64,000 bases of DNA from Candidatus Latescibacterota bacterium (GCA_022819745.1 JAJEGS010000011.1:124001-188000), one strand, 5' to 3'; shown: positions 29,532 through 38,941, counted from the stretch's first letter. Translations and numbers: made by a program. Notes: generated by a model not told the origin, from the sequence alone.

Positions 29532-32090
29532 GCTGTAATTCACCGGGTTTTCGGGGTGGGGATTTTCGTGCTGACGCTGGGGGTGTATGTGAAGACCCTC
29601 GCGCCAACTGTGTCGTTTTGGGACTGCGGCGAGTTCATCGCCACGTCCTATATCCTCGGCGTACCCCATCCTCCGGGCGCTCCGTTGTACGTGCTGTTGG
29701 GGCGGGTCTTCACCCTGTTCCCCTTCGGCGAAGTCGCCATCCGCGTCAACTTCATGTCCGCGCTGACCTCCGCACTGGCGATTTGGTGCGTCTATCTATC
29801 GACCGTCGCGCTCGGGCGGCGAGCCTTGGGCGGCCAGCCCCTGCAACCGCTGGGCGACGCCCGCGACATCGGCGTCCTCGCCGGTGGGGCTGTGGCCGCG
29901 CTGACCTTGGCGTTCTCCTACACTCAGTGGTACAATGCCTCCGAAGCCGAAGTGTACGGCTACTCCATCTTGTTCACCTGTCTGGGGCTGTGGCTGATTT
30001 TCTACTGGGAAGGCAGCGGCGCTGGGGCGGCCAACGACCGCTGGCTGTTGGCGCTGGCGTACTTGTTCGGCCTCGGCGGCGGCGTGCATCTGTTGTGTCT
30101 GTTGACGATTCCATCGCTCATGCTGCTGGCGTGGTTTGCCGACCGCGAGCTGCGGCGGCTGATCGTGCTGCTGGTCGGCTGGGGCGTGGTCAGCGGGCTA
30201 GGGTTGGTAGCATTGGGTCCGGGGACGGGCTCGAATGGGGTTATGGTGCTGGGGCTGGCTGGGTTGCTGGCGTACCTATACAACCGCGACCGACGGTTGT
30301 TCTTTCTCCTGCTAGGCGTTCTCGTACTGTTCGGGCTAGGCTATTCCACGTATGGCGCGTTGTACATTCGCTCCGGCCTGAATCCAGCCATCGACGAAAA
30401 CGATCCAGAGACCTGGGTGGCGTTCCTCAAGTTCCTCAACCGCGAGCAATACGGCACCGAGAGCATGCTTACTACCATGCTGACGGCGCGGGCGAGCCGC
30501 ACCTATCAGTTCTGGGATCAGCAGATGAAGTACTTCTTTCAGCAGTTTCCCTTTCCGCTGTTGGAGCGGGTCGAGGTGTTCCGCAAGGCCACCATAAATA
30601 TACCGGATCCAGTGTCCATTTCGCTGGTGCCGTACGGGCTGGGGCTGTGGGGGCTGTGGTGGCACGGGCGGCGGGACTGGCGGCGGTTCGGGGGCGTGTT
30701 GCTGCTGTTCTTGGTGATGGGGTTTGGGCTGTCGCTGTACCTGAACATGCCCGACCCGCAGCCGCGCGAGCGACACTACGTGTTCGGCGGGATGTACTTG
30801 GCATTCGCGCTGTGGATCGGGTTGGGCTGGTTGGGCATAGTCGAGGCAGTGCGGCAGCAGTGGGGAAAGCATCGGGCGGTCGTGCTAGCCGTGGCCGCGG
30901 CTGGGTTGCTGCTGCCAGCCGGAGTGGCCGCGCGGCTCTATCACGTGCAAGACCGCACGGGCGACTATATCGCCTATGATTACGCGTACAACATGCTGGC
31001 GAGTTGCGAGGAAGGCTCCATCTTGTTCACCAACGGGGACAACGACACCTTCCCGCTGTGGTTTTTGCAGGAAGTAGAAGGATTGCGGCGCGATGTGCGG
31101 GTGGTCAATTTGAGCCTGTTGAACACCAACTGGTACATCAAGCAACTGCGCGACCGCGAGCCGCGCATCGACATCCGCTACACCGACGACTTCATCGACT
31201 CCGTGCTCACCGACACGCAGATGGTCGATTTCTACAAGCGCTACTGGCCCGAGCCCAAAGTGCCGCCGGAGCTGAAGAAACTGGGAATCGACGTGGAAGT
31301 GAGCGCGCCTCCTGAGTACCCGATTCTCCGCGTCCAAGACGTCATGGTCATCAAAATTCTGGCCTGGAACGAGTGGAAAAAACCCATCCACTTTGCCATC
31401 ACGGTTCCCACCAGCAACCTGCTCAACCTCGACCCCTATCTGACGATGGTCGGCATGAGCGTAAAAGTCTCACCCGAACCTACAGACGGCGTTGATGACG
31501 CGGCCCTAGAGCGCAATCTGCTCGAAAACTACCGCTTCCGCGGCCTCACCGATCCGTCTTTATACAAGGACGAAAACTCCGAGCGCCTCTTGGGCAATTA
31601 CTGGGCTTGCGTCTTGCAATTGGCCCGCAGCTACGAGGAGCAGGGGCGCACAGCCGAGGTGCCGCAACTCATGCAGTGGGCGCGTGACAACATCTACATG
31701 AGTTGGGAAAACCACTACGCGGCGGCCGATTATTTCAGCACCCTCGGCCAGCACGACATCGCGATCGAGCACATCCACGACGCCGTACAGTTCCTCATCG
31801 AGCGCGTGGGCGTTGAGCCAGCCGCCACCTACGACAATATCATTGCGCTGACCGGCGTGCTGATCCAAGAACCCTACTCGGCCTACGACCGCGCCGTGGG
31901 CCTCTATCACCAAGCCATCGCCCTCGCGCCGAAACGCTGGGAAGGCTACTACGAATTGGCCGCCACCCTCCAAGCCAAGGGCGATGTTGCCGGGGCACTG
32001 GCCGTCCTCCAGCAGTACAAAGAGCAATACGGCGAGCGGCCAGAATTGGTCGAGGCCGAGCGCATCCTCCGCCAATCCACCACTCCATGA
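29520..32090 (+). CDS. DUF2723 family membrane glycosyltransferase-like protein with C-terminal TPR-like region
   Basis: An 856-residue protein. Residues 1 to about 470 contain some 11-12 membrane segments with the DUF2723 signature near the start: TLAPTVSFWDCGEFIATSY and LGVPHPPGAPLYVLLGRV. The eukaryotic member TMEM260 is a protein O-mannosyltransferase, so a lipid-linked sugar donor is plausible. The soluble part has GSILFTNGDNDTFPLWFLQ, a block conserved in bacterial members, and ends with TPR-like helices (residues about 720-850). The true first codons may have been replaced by the 42-bp repeat. It is followed by a GT2 glycosyltransferase, which supports a role in surface glycan synthesis. 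Confidence 0.88.
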   Translation: MPNSAVIHRVFGVGIFVLTLGVYVKTLAPTVSFWDCGEFIATSYILGVPHPPGAPLYVLLGRVFTLFPFGEVAIRVNFMSALTSALAIWCVYLSTVALGRRALGGQPLQPLGDARDIGVLAGGAVAALTLAFSYTQWYNASEAEVYGYSILFTCLGLWLIFYWEGSGAGAANDRWLLALAYLFGLGGGVHLLCLLTIPSLMLLAWFADRELRRLIVLLVGWGVVSGLGLVALGPGTGSNGVMVLGLAGLLAYLYNRDRRLFFLLLGVLVLFGLGYSTYGALYIRSGLNPAIDENDPETWVAFLKFLNREQYGTESMLTTMLTARASRTYQFWDQQMKYFFQQFPFPLLERVEVFRKATINIPDPVSISLVPYGLGLWGLWWHGRRDWRRFGGVLLLFLVMGFGLSLYLNMPDPQPRERHYVFGGMYLAFALWIGLGWLGIVEAVRQQWGKHRAVVLAVAAAGLLLPAGVAARLYHVQDRTGDYIAYDYAYNMLASCEEGSILFTNGDNDTFPLWFLQEVEGLRRDVRVVNLSLLNTNWYIKQLRDREPRIDIRYTDDFIDSVLTDTQMVDFYKRYWPEPKVPPELKKLGIDVEVSAPPEYPILRVQDVMVIKILAWNEWKKPIHFAITVPTSNLLNLDPYLTMVGMSVKVSPEPTDGVDDAALERNLLENYRFRGLTDPSLYKDENSERLLGNYWACVLQLARSYEEQGRTAEVPQLMQWARDNIYMSWENHYAAADYFSTLGQHDIAIEHIHDAVQFLIERVGVEPAATYDNIIALTGVLIQEPYSAYDRAVGLYHQAIALAPKRWEGYYELAATLQAKGDVAGALAVLQQYKEQYGERPELVEAERILRQSTTP

Positions 32091-32161
32091 CCGAGTCCGT
32101 CCCCTTCGCTAACTCCCAATTCCTAATTCTTAATTCCCCATGACCGAGGCCGTCACCGTCG
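32085..32161 (+). repeat. Heptamer repeat flanked by a 24-bp imperfect direct repeat at a gene start
   Basis: The segment 32085-32108 recurs at 32138-32161 with 21 of 24 bases identical; both copies contain the ATGACCGAG start. Between them lie four heptamers (AACTCCC, AATTCCT, AATTCTT, AATTCCC) at 32111-32138. The first copy overlaps the DUF2723 stop as ATGA but runs into a stop after 18 codons. Confidence 0.85.
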
Positions 32162-33168
32162 TCATTCCGCACTACCGCGCAGACGTGCTCTACGACTGCG
32201 TGGCCTCGGTCTATGCCCACAGCAATTATCCCGTCTGTGTGCTCGTCGTTGACGACGGCGGCAACGCGCCTAGCTTGCAGCGAGCCAAAGCCGCCTTTCC
32301 CGAACTAGAGATTTTGCCCAACGAGCGCAATTTAGGGTTTGCCGCAGCCTGCAATCGCGGCTTGGCAGCCGCCCACACCTGCTACGCCGTGCTGCTCAAC
32401 GACGACACCCGCGTCGAGCCGAACTGGCTTGCTCCCCTCGTCGCTATGGCCGACAGCGATCCCCGAATCGCCGCCTGCCAGCCCAAGCTGCGCTCGGCCA
32501 GCGCACCTGACCGCTTCGATTACGGAGGCGGAGCTGGCGGCTATATCGACGCCTTGGGGTATGCCTTTTGTCGGGGGCGGCTCTTCGACAGTTGCGAGCG
32601 CGACGAGGGCCAATACGACGCGTCCGTGCCGCTCTTTTGGGCTTGCGGTGCCGCTCTCTTTCTCCGAGTTGCCGCGGCCCGCCAAGTCGGATTTTTCGAT
32701 CCCGATTACTTCATGCACTTTGAAGAAATCGACTTGTGCTGGCGTCTCCAACTCGCCGGCTACCAAATCCGCGCCGTGCCGCAATCCGTGGTTTTCCACC
32801 ACTCGGGCTTTTCTCAGCCTCCGGCCACCTTCCGCAAGACGTACTTCAACCACCGCAACAGCCTCATCACGCTGTGCAAAAATGAGGGGCTGCGCCGTCT
32901 GCTGTGGCTGCTGCCCTTGCGCCTATGGCTGGAAGTGGTGGCCGTGCTCTACTATCTCCGCCGAGGCCGGTGGTCCAGCGCCTTGGCCCCTTGTGCGGCC
33001 TTGTTTTGGTTCCTTGTGCATCCGCGCAACATCTATCGCCGTCGCCGCCAAAGCCAAGCCATCCGCTGCGCAGCAGTCGCGCATGACGGCGTCTATACGG
33101 GCAGCATCCTCTACCAGTACTTTGTGCGCCGCATTCAGTGCGCCTCCGCGCTCGTGCGCGAGCCATGA
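32140..33168 (+). CDS. Glycosyltransferase family 2
   Basis: A 342-residue GT-A enzyme. The N-terminus TVVIPHYRADVLYDCVASVY and the VLVVDDGG block are the nucleotide-sugar site, LLNDDTRVEPNW holds the metal-binding DxD, and FMHFEEIDLCWRLQLAGY is the acceptor-side ED motif of rhamnosyltransferase-like GT2 proteins. A hydrophobic stretch at about residues 250-290 may associate with the membrane. The start at 32140 has no ribosome site and directly follows the heptamer repeat; the stop overlaps the next start as ATGA. It probably builds a cell-surface glycan with the DUF2723 protein. Confidence 0.93.
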   Translation: MTEAVTVVIPHYRADVLYDCVASVYAHSNYPVCVLVVDDGGNAPSLQRAKAAFPELEILPNERNLGFAAACNRGLAAAHTCYAVLLNDDTRVEPNWLAPLVAMADSDPRIAACQPKLRSASAPDRFDYGGGAGGYIDALGYAFCRGRLFDSCERDEGQYDASVPLFWACGAALFLRVAAARQVGFFDPDYFMHFEEIDLCWRLQLAGYQIRAVPQSVVFHHSGFSQPPATFRKTYFNHRNSLITLCKNEGLRRLLWLLPLRLWLEVVAVLYYLRRGRWSSALAPCAALFWFLVHPRNIYRRRRQSQAIRCAAVAHDGVYTGSILYQYFVRRIQCASALVREP

Positions 33169-34322
33169 GCCGCGTCGTTCTCGGCTGCGAACGCCTGCTT
33201 GCAGACGCCGACCTGATCCGCGGCCGGCGCGTCGGCCTGATTACTAATCACTCAGGTGTCGATGCACACCTGCAATCTACAGCCGACCGGCTACATCAAT
33301 CCGATCTCTGTACGCTCGTCGCCTTATACGGGCCGGAGCACGGAATTCGCGGTGCAGCGCAGGACGGCGAGCACATCGCCCATTCTACCGATGAGCGCAC
33401 CGGCGTACCAACCTACAGCCTCTACGGCCAAGTACGCGCACCGGACGCGGCCATGCTCGCAGACGTCGAGCTGATGCTCTTTGACATTCAAGACGTCGGT
33501 GCGCGCTTTTACACCTATCTCTACACCATGAGCCTGAGCATGGCCGCCTGCGCCCAAGCGGGCATACCTTTCCTCGTCCTCGACCGCCCCAATCCCATTG
33601 GCGGCCAAGCCATCGCTGGAAATTGTCTCGACCCGGCGTTTGCCTCTTTCGTCGGACAATATCCAATCCCAGTGCGCTACGGCCTGAGCATCGGCGAACT
33701 CGCTCGGCTCTTCAACGAGGAATACGGAATCGGCGCGGACCTGCACGTCGTCGCCATGGAGGGCTGGCAACGCTCCTTTTACTGGGAGGACACCGGCCTG
33801 CCGTGGGTGCCGCCGTCGCCCAACGTGCCCAGCCCAGAGACGGCGGTGATCTATCCGGGAACCTGCTTCTTTGAGGGGACCAATGTGTCTGAGGGACGGG
33901 GGACGGCCAAGCCTTTTGAGCAGTTTGGTGCGCCGTTTATCGACGGGGCGCGCCTAGCCGATGCGCTCAATAGCCGCGCGCTGCCCGGGGTGGGCTTCCG
34001 CCCGGTGTTTTTTCAGCCGACGGCCAGCAAGTACGCGGACGAAACCTGCGAAGGCGTCCAAGTCCACGTCCCCGATCGCGCAAATTTTGAGCCTGTCGGC
34101 GTTGGCTTTGAGGCGCTCGCGACCGTGCGTCGGCTCTATCCGCGCGAATTCGCTTGGCGAGTGCCGACCGGTGGCATCCACAACTTCGATCGTCTCGCCG
34201 GTACCGACCAAATCCGCTGTGCACTCGACGCGGGAGCAGAAGTTGCCGAGTTGCTAGCCGTTTGGGACGAGGCGTGCCAGGCCTTTGACGCTATTCGCCG
34301 CCGCTACTTGATGTATTCTTGA
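33165..34322 (+). CDS. DUF1343 family protein (exo-beta-N-acetylmuramidase NamZ-like)
   Basis: A 385-residue DUF1343 protein, the family of NamZ, which removes N-acetylmuramic acid from the non-reducing end of peptidoglycan fragments. Conserved blocks are GLITNHSGVD near residue 25, LYGPEHGIRG near 60, MLFDIQDVGARFYTY near 100, LDRPNPIGG near 132 and NVSEGRGTAKPFEQFG near 240. No signal peptide is seen, so a cytosolic role in recycling is suggested; the recycling ligase Mpl is encoded at 62329. The ATG overlaps the glycosyltransferase stop by 4 bp (ATGA). Confidence 0.92.
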   Translation: MSRVVLGCERLLADADLIRGRRVGLITNHSGVDAHLQSTADRLHQSDLCTLVALYGPEHGIRGAAQDGEHIAHSTDERTGVPTYSLYGQVRAPDAAMLADVELMLFDIQDVGARFYTYLYTMSLSMAACAQAGIPFLVLDRPNPIGGQAIAGNCLDPAFASFVGQYPIPVRYGLSIGELARLFNEEYGIGADLHVVAMEGWQRSFYWEDTGLPWVPPSPNVPSPETAVIYPGTCFFEGTNVSEGRGTAKPFEQFGAPFIDGARLADALNSRALPGVGFRPVFFQPTASKYADETCEGVQVHVPDRANFEPVGVGFEALATVRRLYPREFAWRVPTGGIHNFDRLAGTDQIRCALDAGAEVAELLAVWDEACQAFDAIRRRYLMYS

Positions 34323-34390
34323 ACTCGGTTGTCTCGCCGCGCGATCTTTGTTATCGTTCACAGCGGCACTCGCTACACCTGATACCTGTC

Positions 34391-34981
34391 ATGCCCGCAC
34401 CGCTCCAAACCGGCACCCTGTTGGTCGCCACGCCCGCGCTCGAATCGCTCGCCTTCGACCGCGCGGTCGTGCTCATTACCCACTATAGCGAAACAGACAT
34501 CACGATGGGCTTGGTGATTAACCAGCCCCTCGGCAAGCGGATCCAGCGCTATGCGACTGATTCCCTGCAACAACTCGCGGGTGGCGAAGATGCGTGTGCA
34601 GAGTTGGGGCGGATATTCTATCAGGGGGGGCCAGTGCATCAGCGCTATCTTTTCTTTTTGCACCGGCTCGACGGCTTAGTCGAAGGGGGGACGAAAATCC
34701 TCGACGGCCTCTATCTGGGTGGCAACCTCGATACCAAGTACGCTGAGGCCGATATCCTCCAACCCGCCGCGCCGCGGCTGCGGTTCTACTTGGGCTATGC
34801 CGGCTGGGAGCCGGGCCAACTCGAGTCCGAGATTAGCGCTGGCACTTGGTTTTTGGCCCCAGGCGACCCCCAATTGGTCCTCGCGTCCACGCCCGAAACC
34901 ATGTGGCAAGCAGTGCTCCACTCCATGGGGGGTAAATATCGCCCCATCTCCGTGTTCCCCCAAGACCCGTCCGTCAACTAA
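34391..34981 (+). CDS. YqgE/AlgH family protein
   Basis: A 196-residue DUF179 protein. The hallmarks are LQTGTLLVATPAL at the start, FDRAVVLITHYSE, GLVINQPLG, then YQGGPV and FYLGYAGWEPGQLESEI. The fold is known, the biochemical role is not; AlgH was first linked to alginate regulation in Pseudomonas. The ATG at 34391 was chosen over an upstream TTG because it begins at the family's normal position, though no clear ribosome site precedes it. Its stop abuts that of the convergent dioxygenase with no gap. Confidence 0.92.
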   Translation: MPAPLQTGTLLVATPALESLAFDRAVVLITHYSETDITMGLVINQPLGKRIQRYATDSLQQLAGGEDACAELGRIFYQGGPVHQRYLFFLHRLDGLVEGGTKILDGLYLGGNLDTKYAEADILQPAAPRLRFYLGYAGWEPGQLESEISAGTWFLAPGDPQLVLASTPETMWQAVLHSMGGKYRPISVFPQDPSVN

Positions 34982-35965
34982 TTAGCATACCATGCCCCGC
35001 TTGGCGCGGATGCCGTGCGCGGGTGGGTCGTCGCCGATCCAGCGCTCGTCTATTGGCTCGTGGGAAAGCTGATAGCGCGTATCGGAAGACAGGCGAATGC
35101 GGTCCGTCTGGTTGTCTGAGCTAGCGTGCAACAGGTACATGCAGAAGACCAGCAAATCTCCCATCTGGTACTCGGCCGTCAACCAGCGGCCCTGTAGCTT
35201 TTCGCGCACGGCAATCGCGTCGTGTGAATAGGCCCCGGACGAGTTCCAGCGAATTTGCTCGCGTTCTTCTTGGGTAAGTTCGCGGCCTTGCTGCTGAGCA
35301 GCCGCGACGATTTGGCGTGCGGTAGGGCCGTCGTTTTCGCAAAACGCATCTACATCGGTCTGGCCGTAGCCTTGTTTCAGAGATTCGTTCTTGTGCGACC
35401 CCTCCAACACCATCAGCCCGCCCATCTCGTAGGGCACGTCGCTGAAGGGCGTCCACGACGTATAGAGCGCCTTAGTCCCTCGGCCCATATAGACGATGTC
35501 GCAATGCGGGGTCGTCGCCGTGTGCGTGCCCGGCTGCTTGGCGCGGAACCAAGTGTAGTCGTAATGCCTAACCGGGCCGCCTAAGAAGAACTCGTAAAAG
35601 TCCATCATCGGGCCATCGTGGAGAACCTTGTCTAACGGCGGATTGTTGCGCGCTAAAACGGGCATAAAAGGGCCAGTGGCCGCCGGATTGACCGTCTTGC
35701 CCGTGGCCACTACGCCTTCCATGGGCGGCCGCGCTGGGTCTAGCACTCCAGCCTTGAAGAGGCGATCGCACAATTCGGCCCGCGCCGCCAACACGTCGCG
35801 CCGGTCCAAATACCTTGGCAAAAACAAATATCCGTCTTCTTCCATCCGCTCCCAGAGCGCGTCTCGATCATTAATTATATCATCCGAGCGGCGGAGTTCG
35901 CCCACCTGATCCATGGCGATCGGCTTGCCGCTATACGTGAGTTGAGGTATAGTTGCCGTAGTCAT
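34982..35965 (-). CDS. Phytanoyl-CoA dioxygenase (PhyH) family protein
   Basis: A 327-residue Fe(II)/2-oxoglutarate oxygenase. The iron ligands are visible as HCD in TTPHCDIVYMGRG and the distal His in LLHASSDNQ, with the 2-oxoglutarate-binding Arg in TDRIRLSSDTRY. The WSSYSD-like FSDVPYEMGGLMVLEGSH block is also typical. The family is greatly expanded in Latescibacterota and Poribacteria, where substrates are unknown. The ATG at 35965 has an AAAGGA ribosome site. It stands alone between convergent and divergent neighbours. Confidence 0.92.
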   Translation of the reverse strand: MTTATIPQLTYSGKPIAMDQVGELRRSDDIINDRDALWERMEEDGYLFLPRYLDRRDVLAARAELCDRLFKAGVLDPARPPMEGVVATGKTVNPAATGPFMPVLARNNPPLDKVLHDGPMMDFYEFFLGGPVRHYDYTWFRAKQPGTHTATTPHCDIVYMGRGTKALYTSWTPFSDVPYEMGGLMVLEGSHKNESLKQGYGQTDVDAFCENDGPTARQIVAAAQQQGRELTQEEREQIRWNSSGAYSHDAIAVREKLQGRWLTAEYQMGDLLVFCMYLLHASSDNQTDRIRLSSDTRYQLSHEPIDERWIGDDPPAHGIRAKRGMVC

Positions 35966-36082
35966 AGGTCGTCCTTTCTAAGTCTAAAATTACGCTGCTG
36001 GTCCTCGTAAGGAAACACCCATTGACCAAAAGGGTGGAATAACGTCCCCCTCTTTGAGCGAATGAGCGGAGCAACATCTTGA

Positions 36083-36111
36083 TTGACCTAACGTGCCTTA
36101 ATTATTACATT
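36083..36111 (+). promoter_or_regulatory. Sigma-70-like promoter of the D,D-carboxypeptidase gene
   Basis: TTGACC (36083-36088) and TACATT (36106-36111) are exactly 17 bp apart, about 48 bp before the start codon. The divergent dioxygenase promoter must lie in 35966-36080. Confidence 0.55.
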
Positions 36112-36159
36112 TAGGCCCATCCCCAATACTCCCTATTGGCTTTTTGAGCGAGAAAAATA

Positions 36160-37290
36160 ATGTACATTCGTTCGCTATGCGTTGCCGTATGTTTATTCTG
36201 CGTACCGTTGCAAGCTGCCGACTTCGACCCCGGCCAGAGGCCGCCGTATGCCGCTGCCCTCTTGCTCGAAGCCGAAAGCGGGACCGTCCTTTTTGCCCAT
36301 CACCCAGACAGACAGCGCTCGCCAGCCAGCACCCAAAAGCTGGTGCTCAAACTGGTGGTCTTGGAAATGGTCAAAGCCGGCGAGATCTCATTAGAGGATT
36401 CGGTCTGGGTTTCCCGTCGTGCGGCGCGCACCGGCGGCTCTCAGGTTTTCTTGAAGCAAGGCGAGGTCTTTACACTGCGAGAACTGATGGAGGCTGCGGC
36501 CATTTCCTCGGCTAACGATGCTTGCGTTGCCATTGCCGAGCACGTCAGCGGCTCGACCTTCGGCTTTGTCAGGCTGATGAACAAGCGTGCCCGAAGCCTC
36601 GGGATGCACGACACGCGTGTTGTCAATGTCCACGGCCTCGACAACACGCCACGCGGCAAGGGCAACCTAAGCACGGCCTACGACCTCTCCAAAGTCGCCC
36701 GCGAGCTCATCTTGGGCCACCCGGAGACTCTAGAATGGTCATCTACCCGCCGCAAGCCTTTCCGCAACGGCAACTTCACGCTTCGCGCCACCAACAAGCT
36801 GCTGGGGCGGTTCCGAGGGCTTGACGGGCTAAAAACTGGCTATACGCGGCGCGCCGGCTCCTGCCTCGTTTCCACGGCCATGCGCCACGACATGCGCCTA
36901 ATCTCCGTAATTTTGGGAGCCTCCTCTGCGAGCGCCCGCAACCGGGAGACTCGCCGCCTGCTAACTTGGGGCTTTGAAAACTTCTCGCGCGTGCCCATCG
37001 TCGAAACCGGCGAGCTGATGGGCAAGGTCGCGCTCAACTGGGGAATAGAGCCAGAAGTGCGCGTCTTGGCCCAAGACACCATAGTCGCCGTGCTTACCCC
37101 CGAACAGGAGAAACAGCTCGTCCACCACCTAGAGCTGCCCGAGGAATTTCCAGCACCGGTCGCGGCCGGAACTGAAATGGGCAAGCTGCGAGTCTCGCTG
37201 GGCGACAGCCTACTGGCCGTGGTGCCCATCCACGCTGAAAAGAGCATCGACCGCATGGGGCTGTGGGACAAGCTAATGACGTATTTTTAA
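36160..37290 (+). CDS. dacA: D-alanyl-D-alanine carboxypeptidase (S11 family)
   Basis: A 376-residue penicillin-binding protein of low mass. A signal peptide covers residues 1-20 (cleavage near LQAADF). The active-site motifs are all present: STQK (S57, K60), SAN (S117, N119) and KTG (225-227). A C-terminal beta-rich domain from about residue 270 is typical of PBP5; the very C-terminus MGLWDKLMTYF could be an amphipathic membrane anchor. It removes the terminal D-Ala from peptidoglycan stem peptides in the periplasm. A good promoter lies upstream, and the gene is monocistronic. Confidence 0.95.
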   Translation: MYIRSLCVAVCLFCVPLQAADFDPGQRPPYAAALLLEAESGTVLFAHHPDRQRSPASTQKLVLKLVVLEMVKAGEISLEDSVWVSRRAARTGGSQVFLKQGEVFTLRELMEAAAISSANDACVAIAEHVSGSTFGFVRLMNKRARSLGMHDTRVVNVHGLDNTPRGKGNLSTAYDLSKVARELILGHPETLEWSSTRRKPFRNGNFTLRATNKLLGRFRGLDGLKTGYTRRAGSCLVSTAMRHDMRLISVILGASSASARNRETRRLLTWGFENFSRVPIVETGELMGKVALNWGIEPEVRVLAQDTIVAVLTPEQEKQLVHHLELPEEFPAPVAAGTEMGKLRVSLGDSLLAVVPIHAEKSIDRMGLWDKLMTYF

Positions 37291-37296
37291 GTGCGG

Positions 37297-37725
37297 CTAT
37301 TTGTGGTACCGCCCGCCGCTTAAAATGTCAAAGGACCGATACAAGGCTTCCAACAACAGCAGACGCGCTAGCTGGTGAGAAAAAATCAGCGGCGACAGCG
37401 ACCACTGCTCTTGTATTTGAGATTCTACCCCCGCCGGCATCCCCTCAGCCCCTCCGATTACCAGCACTAGGTGCGAGCGGCCTTGATTCATCAGCCGCTG
37501 GAGCCGTTGCGCCAACTGCTCAGAAGTAAACTGTTCCCCTTCCACGTATAGCCCGATGACATACGTCCCTTTCAACAGCCGGTTCGGCAGGCCGCTCCGC
37601 GCCTTGCCTGGACAGAGCGCGACCCGCGCCTGCCGCGAGAGCCGCTTGATATACTCCTGCTCGGCGGCTTCTAGCGCTGAGTTGCGGTGTTTCTCGTAGG
37701 AGATAATGCTGATCTGCATCGGCAT
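37297..37725 (-). CDS. rlmH: 23S rRNA (pseudouridine1915-N3)-methyltransferase RlmH
   Basis: A 142-residue SPOUT methyltransferase. The C-terminal knot is evident from LVIGGAEG, the SLSPLIFSHQLARLLLLEALYR helix region and the family ending GGRYHK. It methylates pseudouridine 1915 of 23S rRNA in the 70S ribosome. The first two residues are MPMQ; either ATG is possible. The ATG at 37725 overlaps the oxidoreductase stop as TAATG. The 'LxEQLYRA' motif has LEALYRS here, a mild deviation. Confidence 0.93.
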   Translation of the reverse strand: MPMQISIISYEKHRNSALEAAEQEYIKRLSRQARVALCPGKARSGLPNRLLKGTYVIGLYVEGEQFTSEQLAQRLQRLMNQGRSHLVLVIGGAEGMPAGVESQIQEQWSLSPLIFSHQLARLLLLEALYRSFDILSGGRYHK

Positions 37726-38777
37726 TAGTAGTGATCTGGCGCAATCGACAAGGCCCGGTTCTCCAGCGGCAAGGCCACCCGCGCCCCACCCTGCCGATGC
37801 GACTCGACGATTGCGAAAATTAGCTCTTGGCTGCGACAGGCGAGCGTTAGATTGCCTTGCGTATCGCCGTCCTCGTCGATTGCCCGGACGATGTCCTCCA
37901 TCCCGCGCAGCGTGCCGCTCTCAATGATGGCTTCGGGCGCAGCTACCGGGCGCAACTCCCCGTGCTCGTCTTTCTGGCGCAGGCTATAGCCCATCCCATT
38001 GCTCAAGGTGCGTAGCTGACCCTCGGTGCCGCTGATTTCAAATTCCCAGCCGGGCGTGCCCACTAAGTACGAGTGAATCCCGTTTTTGAACTTTACGTAT
38101 CCATTGGTGATCCTCGGATCTATAGTCAGCCGGTCGCCCTCCCAATCTGCGGCCTCTGCTTGTACCGTCCCCTGCGCGAATTCCGCCTCCGAGTCCAGCG
38201 CGAAAAAGAGCATCATGTCGGCCGCGTGCGTGTGCCCCCATTGCGCCACGCTGATCCCGCAGTTTGCCACAACCGCCTGCACCTCGCCGATGTCGCCGCG
38301 CTCGATCATGGCGCGCGCATCGCGGTAGAGCGCGGCATAGCGCCGTTGCGTGCCGTAGTTGAATTTGACGCCTCGCGGCAGGCAGGCTTGCAGCATGGCG
38401 TCCATCTCGTGCACGGCGTTGCACAGCGACTTCTCGCAGTAGATGCCTTTGACGCCAGCTTCGGCCGCGAAAATCACCTGCTCGGCGTGCGGCCCCGGCC
38501 GGGTGGCAATGCTGACCACGTCGAGGTTTTCGCGCTCGATCATTTCCCTATAATCGGCATAGGCTCGTTGGGCTCCGTAGCGGTCGCGGATGCGTTCGGC
38601 CTTCTCCGCGATCGGGTCGCAGACGGCGACCAGTTCCATGCGCTCGCAGGCGACGATTGCCGCGGCGTGCGAATACGGCAGAAAGAGCTGGGCATTGGGG
38701 CCGCTTTTGACTTCGTCGTCGATAGTGGCACCCATGCGTCCGCAGCCGATGAGTCCAACTCGGTAGGTAGTGGGCAT
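37725..38777 (-). CDS. Gfo/Idh/MocA family oxidoreductase
   Basis: A 350-residue dehydrogenase with GLIGCGRMGATID at residues 8-20. The family EKP motif is changed to EKS (E115, K116, S117); the lysine is kept. The C-terminal domain includes NYGTQRRYAALYRDAR and NCGISVAQWGHTHAADMM, with likely catalytic His residues. The start was moved to the ATG at 38777, which has AAGGAG 6 bp upstream. It is cotranscribed with rlmH. Substrate unknown; such genes in this lineage usually act on sugars or inositols. Confidence 0.9.
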   Translation of the reverse strand: MPTTYRVGLIGCGRMGATIDDEVKSGPNAQLFLPYSHAAAIVACERMELVAVCDPIAEKAERIRDRYGAQRAYADYREMIERENLDVVSIATRPGPHAEQVIFAAEAGVKGIYCEKSLCNAVHEMDAMLQACLPRGVKFNYGTQRRYAALYRDARAMIERGDIGEVQAVVANCGISVAQWGHTHAADMMLFFALDSEAEFAQGTVQAEAADWEGDRLTIDPRITNGYVKFKNGIHSYLVGTPGWEFEISGTEGQLRTLSNGMGYSLRQKDEHGELRPVAAPEAIIESGTLRGMEDIVRAIDEDGDTQGNLTLACRSQELIFAIVESHRQGGARVALPLENRALSIAPDHY

Positions 38778-38858
38778 TTTGCTCTCCTTTTCGCGCAATG
38801 TTGACGCAGTTGGTATGCGAGGATATATTATCGACCCGTCTGCAATTAGACAACACGA

Positions 38859-38935
38859 GGGCGATTAGCTCAGCTGGCTAGAGCGCCTGCTTGACATGCA
38901 GGAGGTCCGCAGTTCAAGTCTGCGATTGCCCACCA
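38859..38935 (+). tRNA. tRNA-Val (GAC)
   Basis: A 77-base cloverleaf with encoded CCA. The acceptor stem pairs GGGCGAT with ATTGCCC (one G-T wobble), the anticodon stem CCTGC/GCAGG encloses TTGACAT with anticodon GAC, and the T-arm is CGCAG-TTCAAGT-CTGCG. The body is nearly the same as the Val(CAC) tRNA at 61314, differing mainly in the anticodon arm. Confidence 0.96.
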
Positions 38936-38941
38936 TCTTCT

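Noticed and set aside
35121..35456. Small leftward frame inside the PhyH gene
   Set aside because: Out-of-frame shadow; Arg-rich without motifs.
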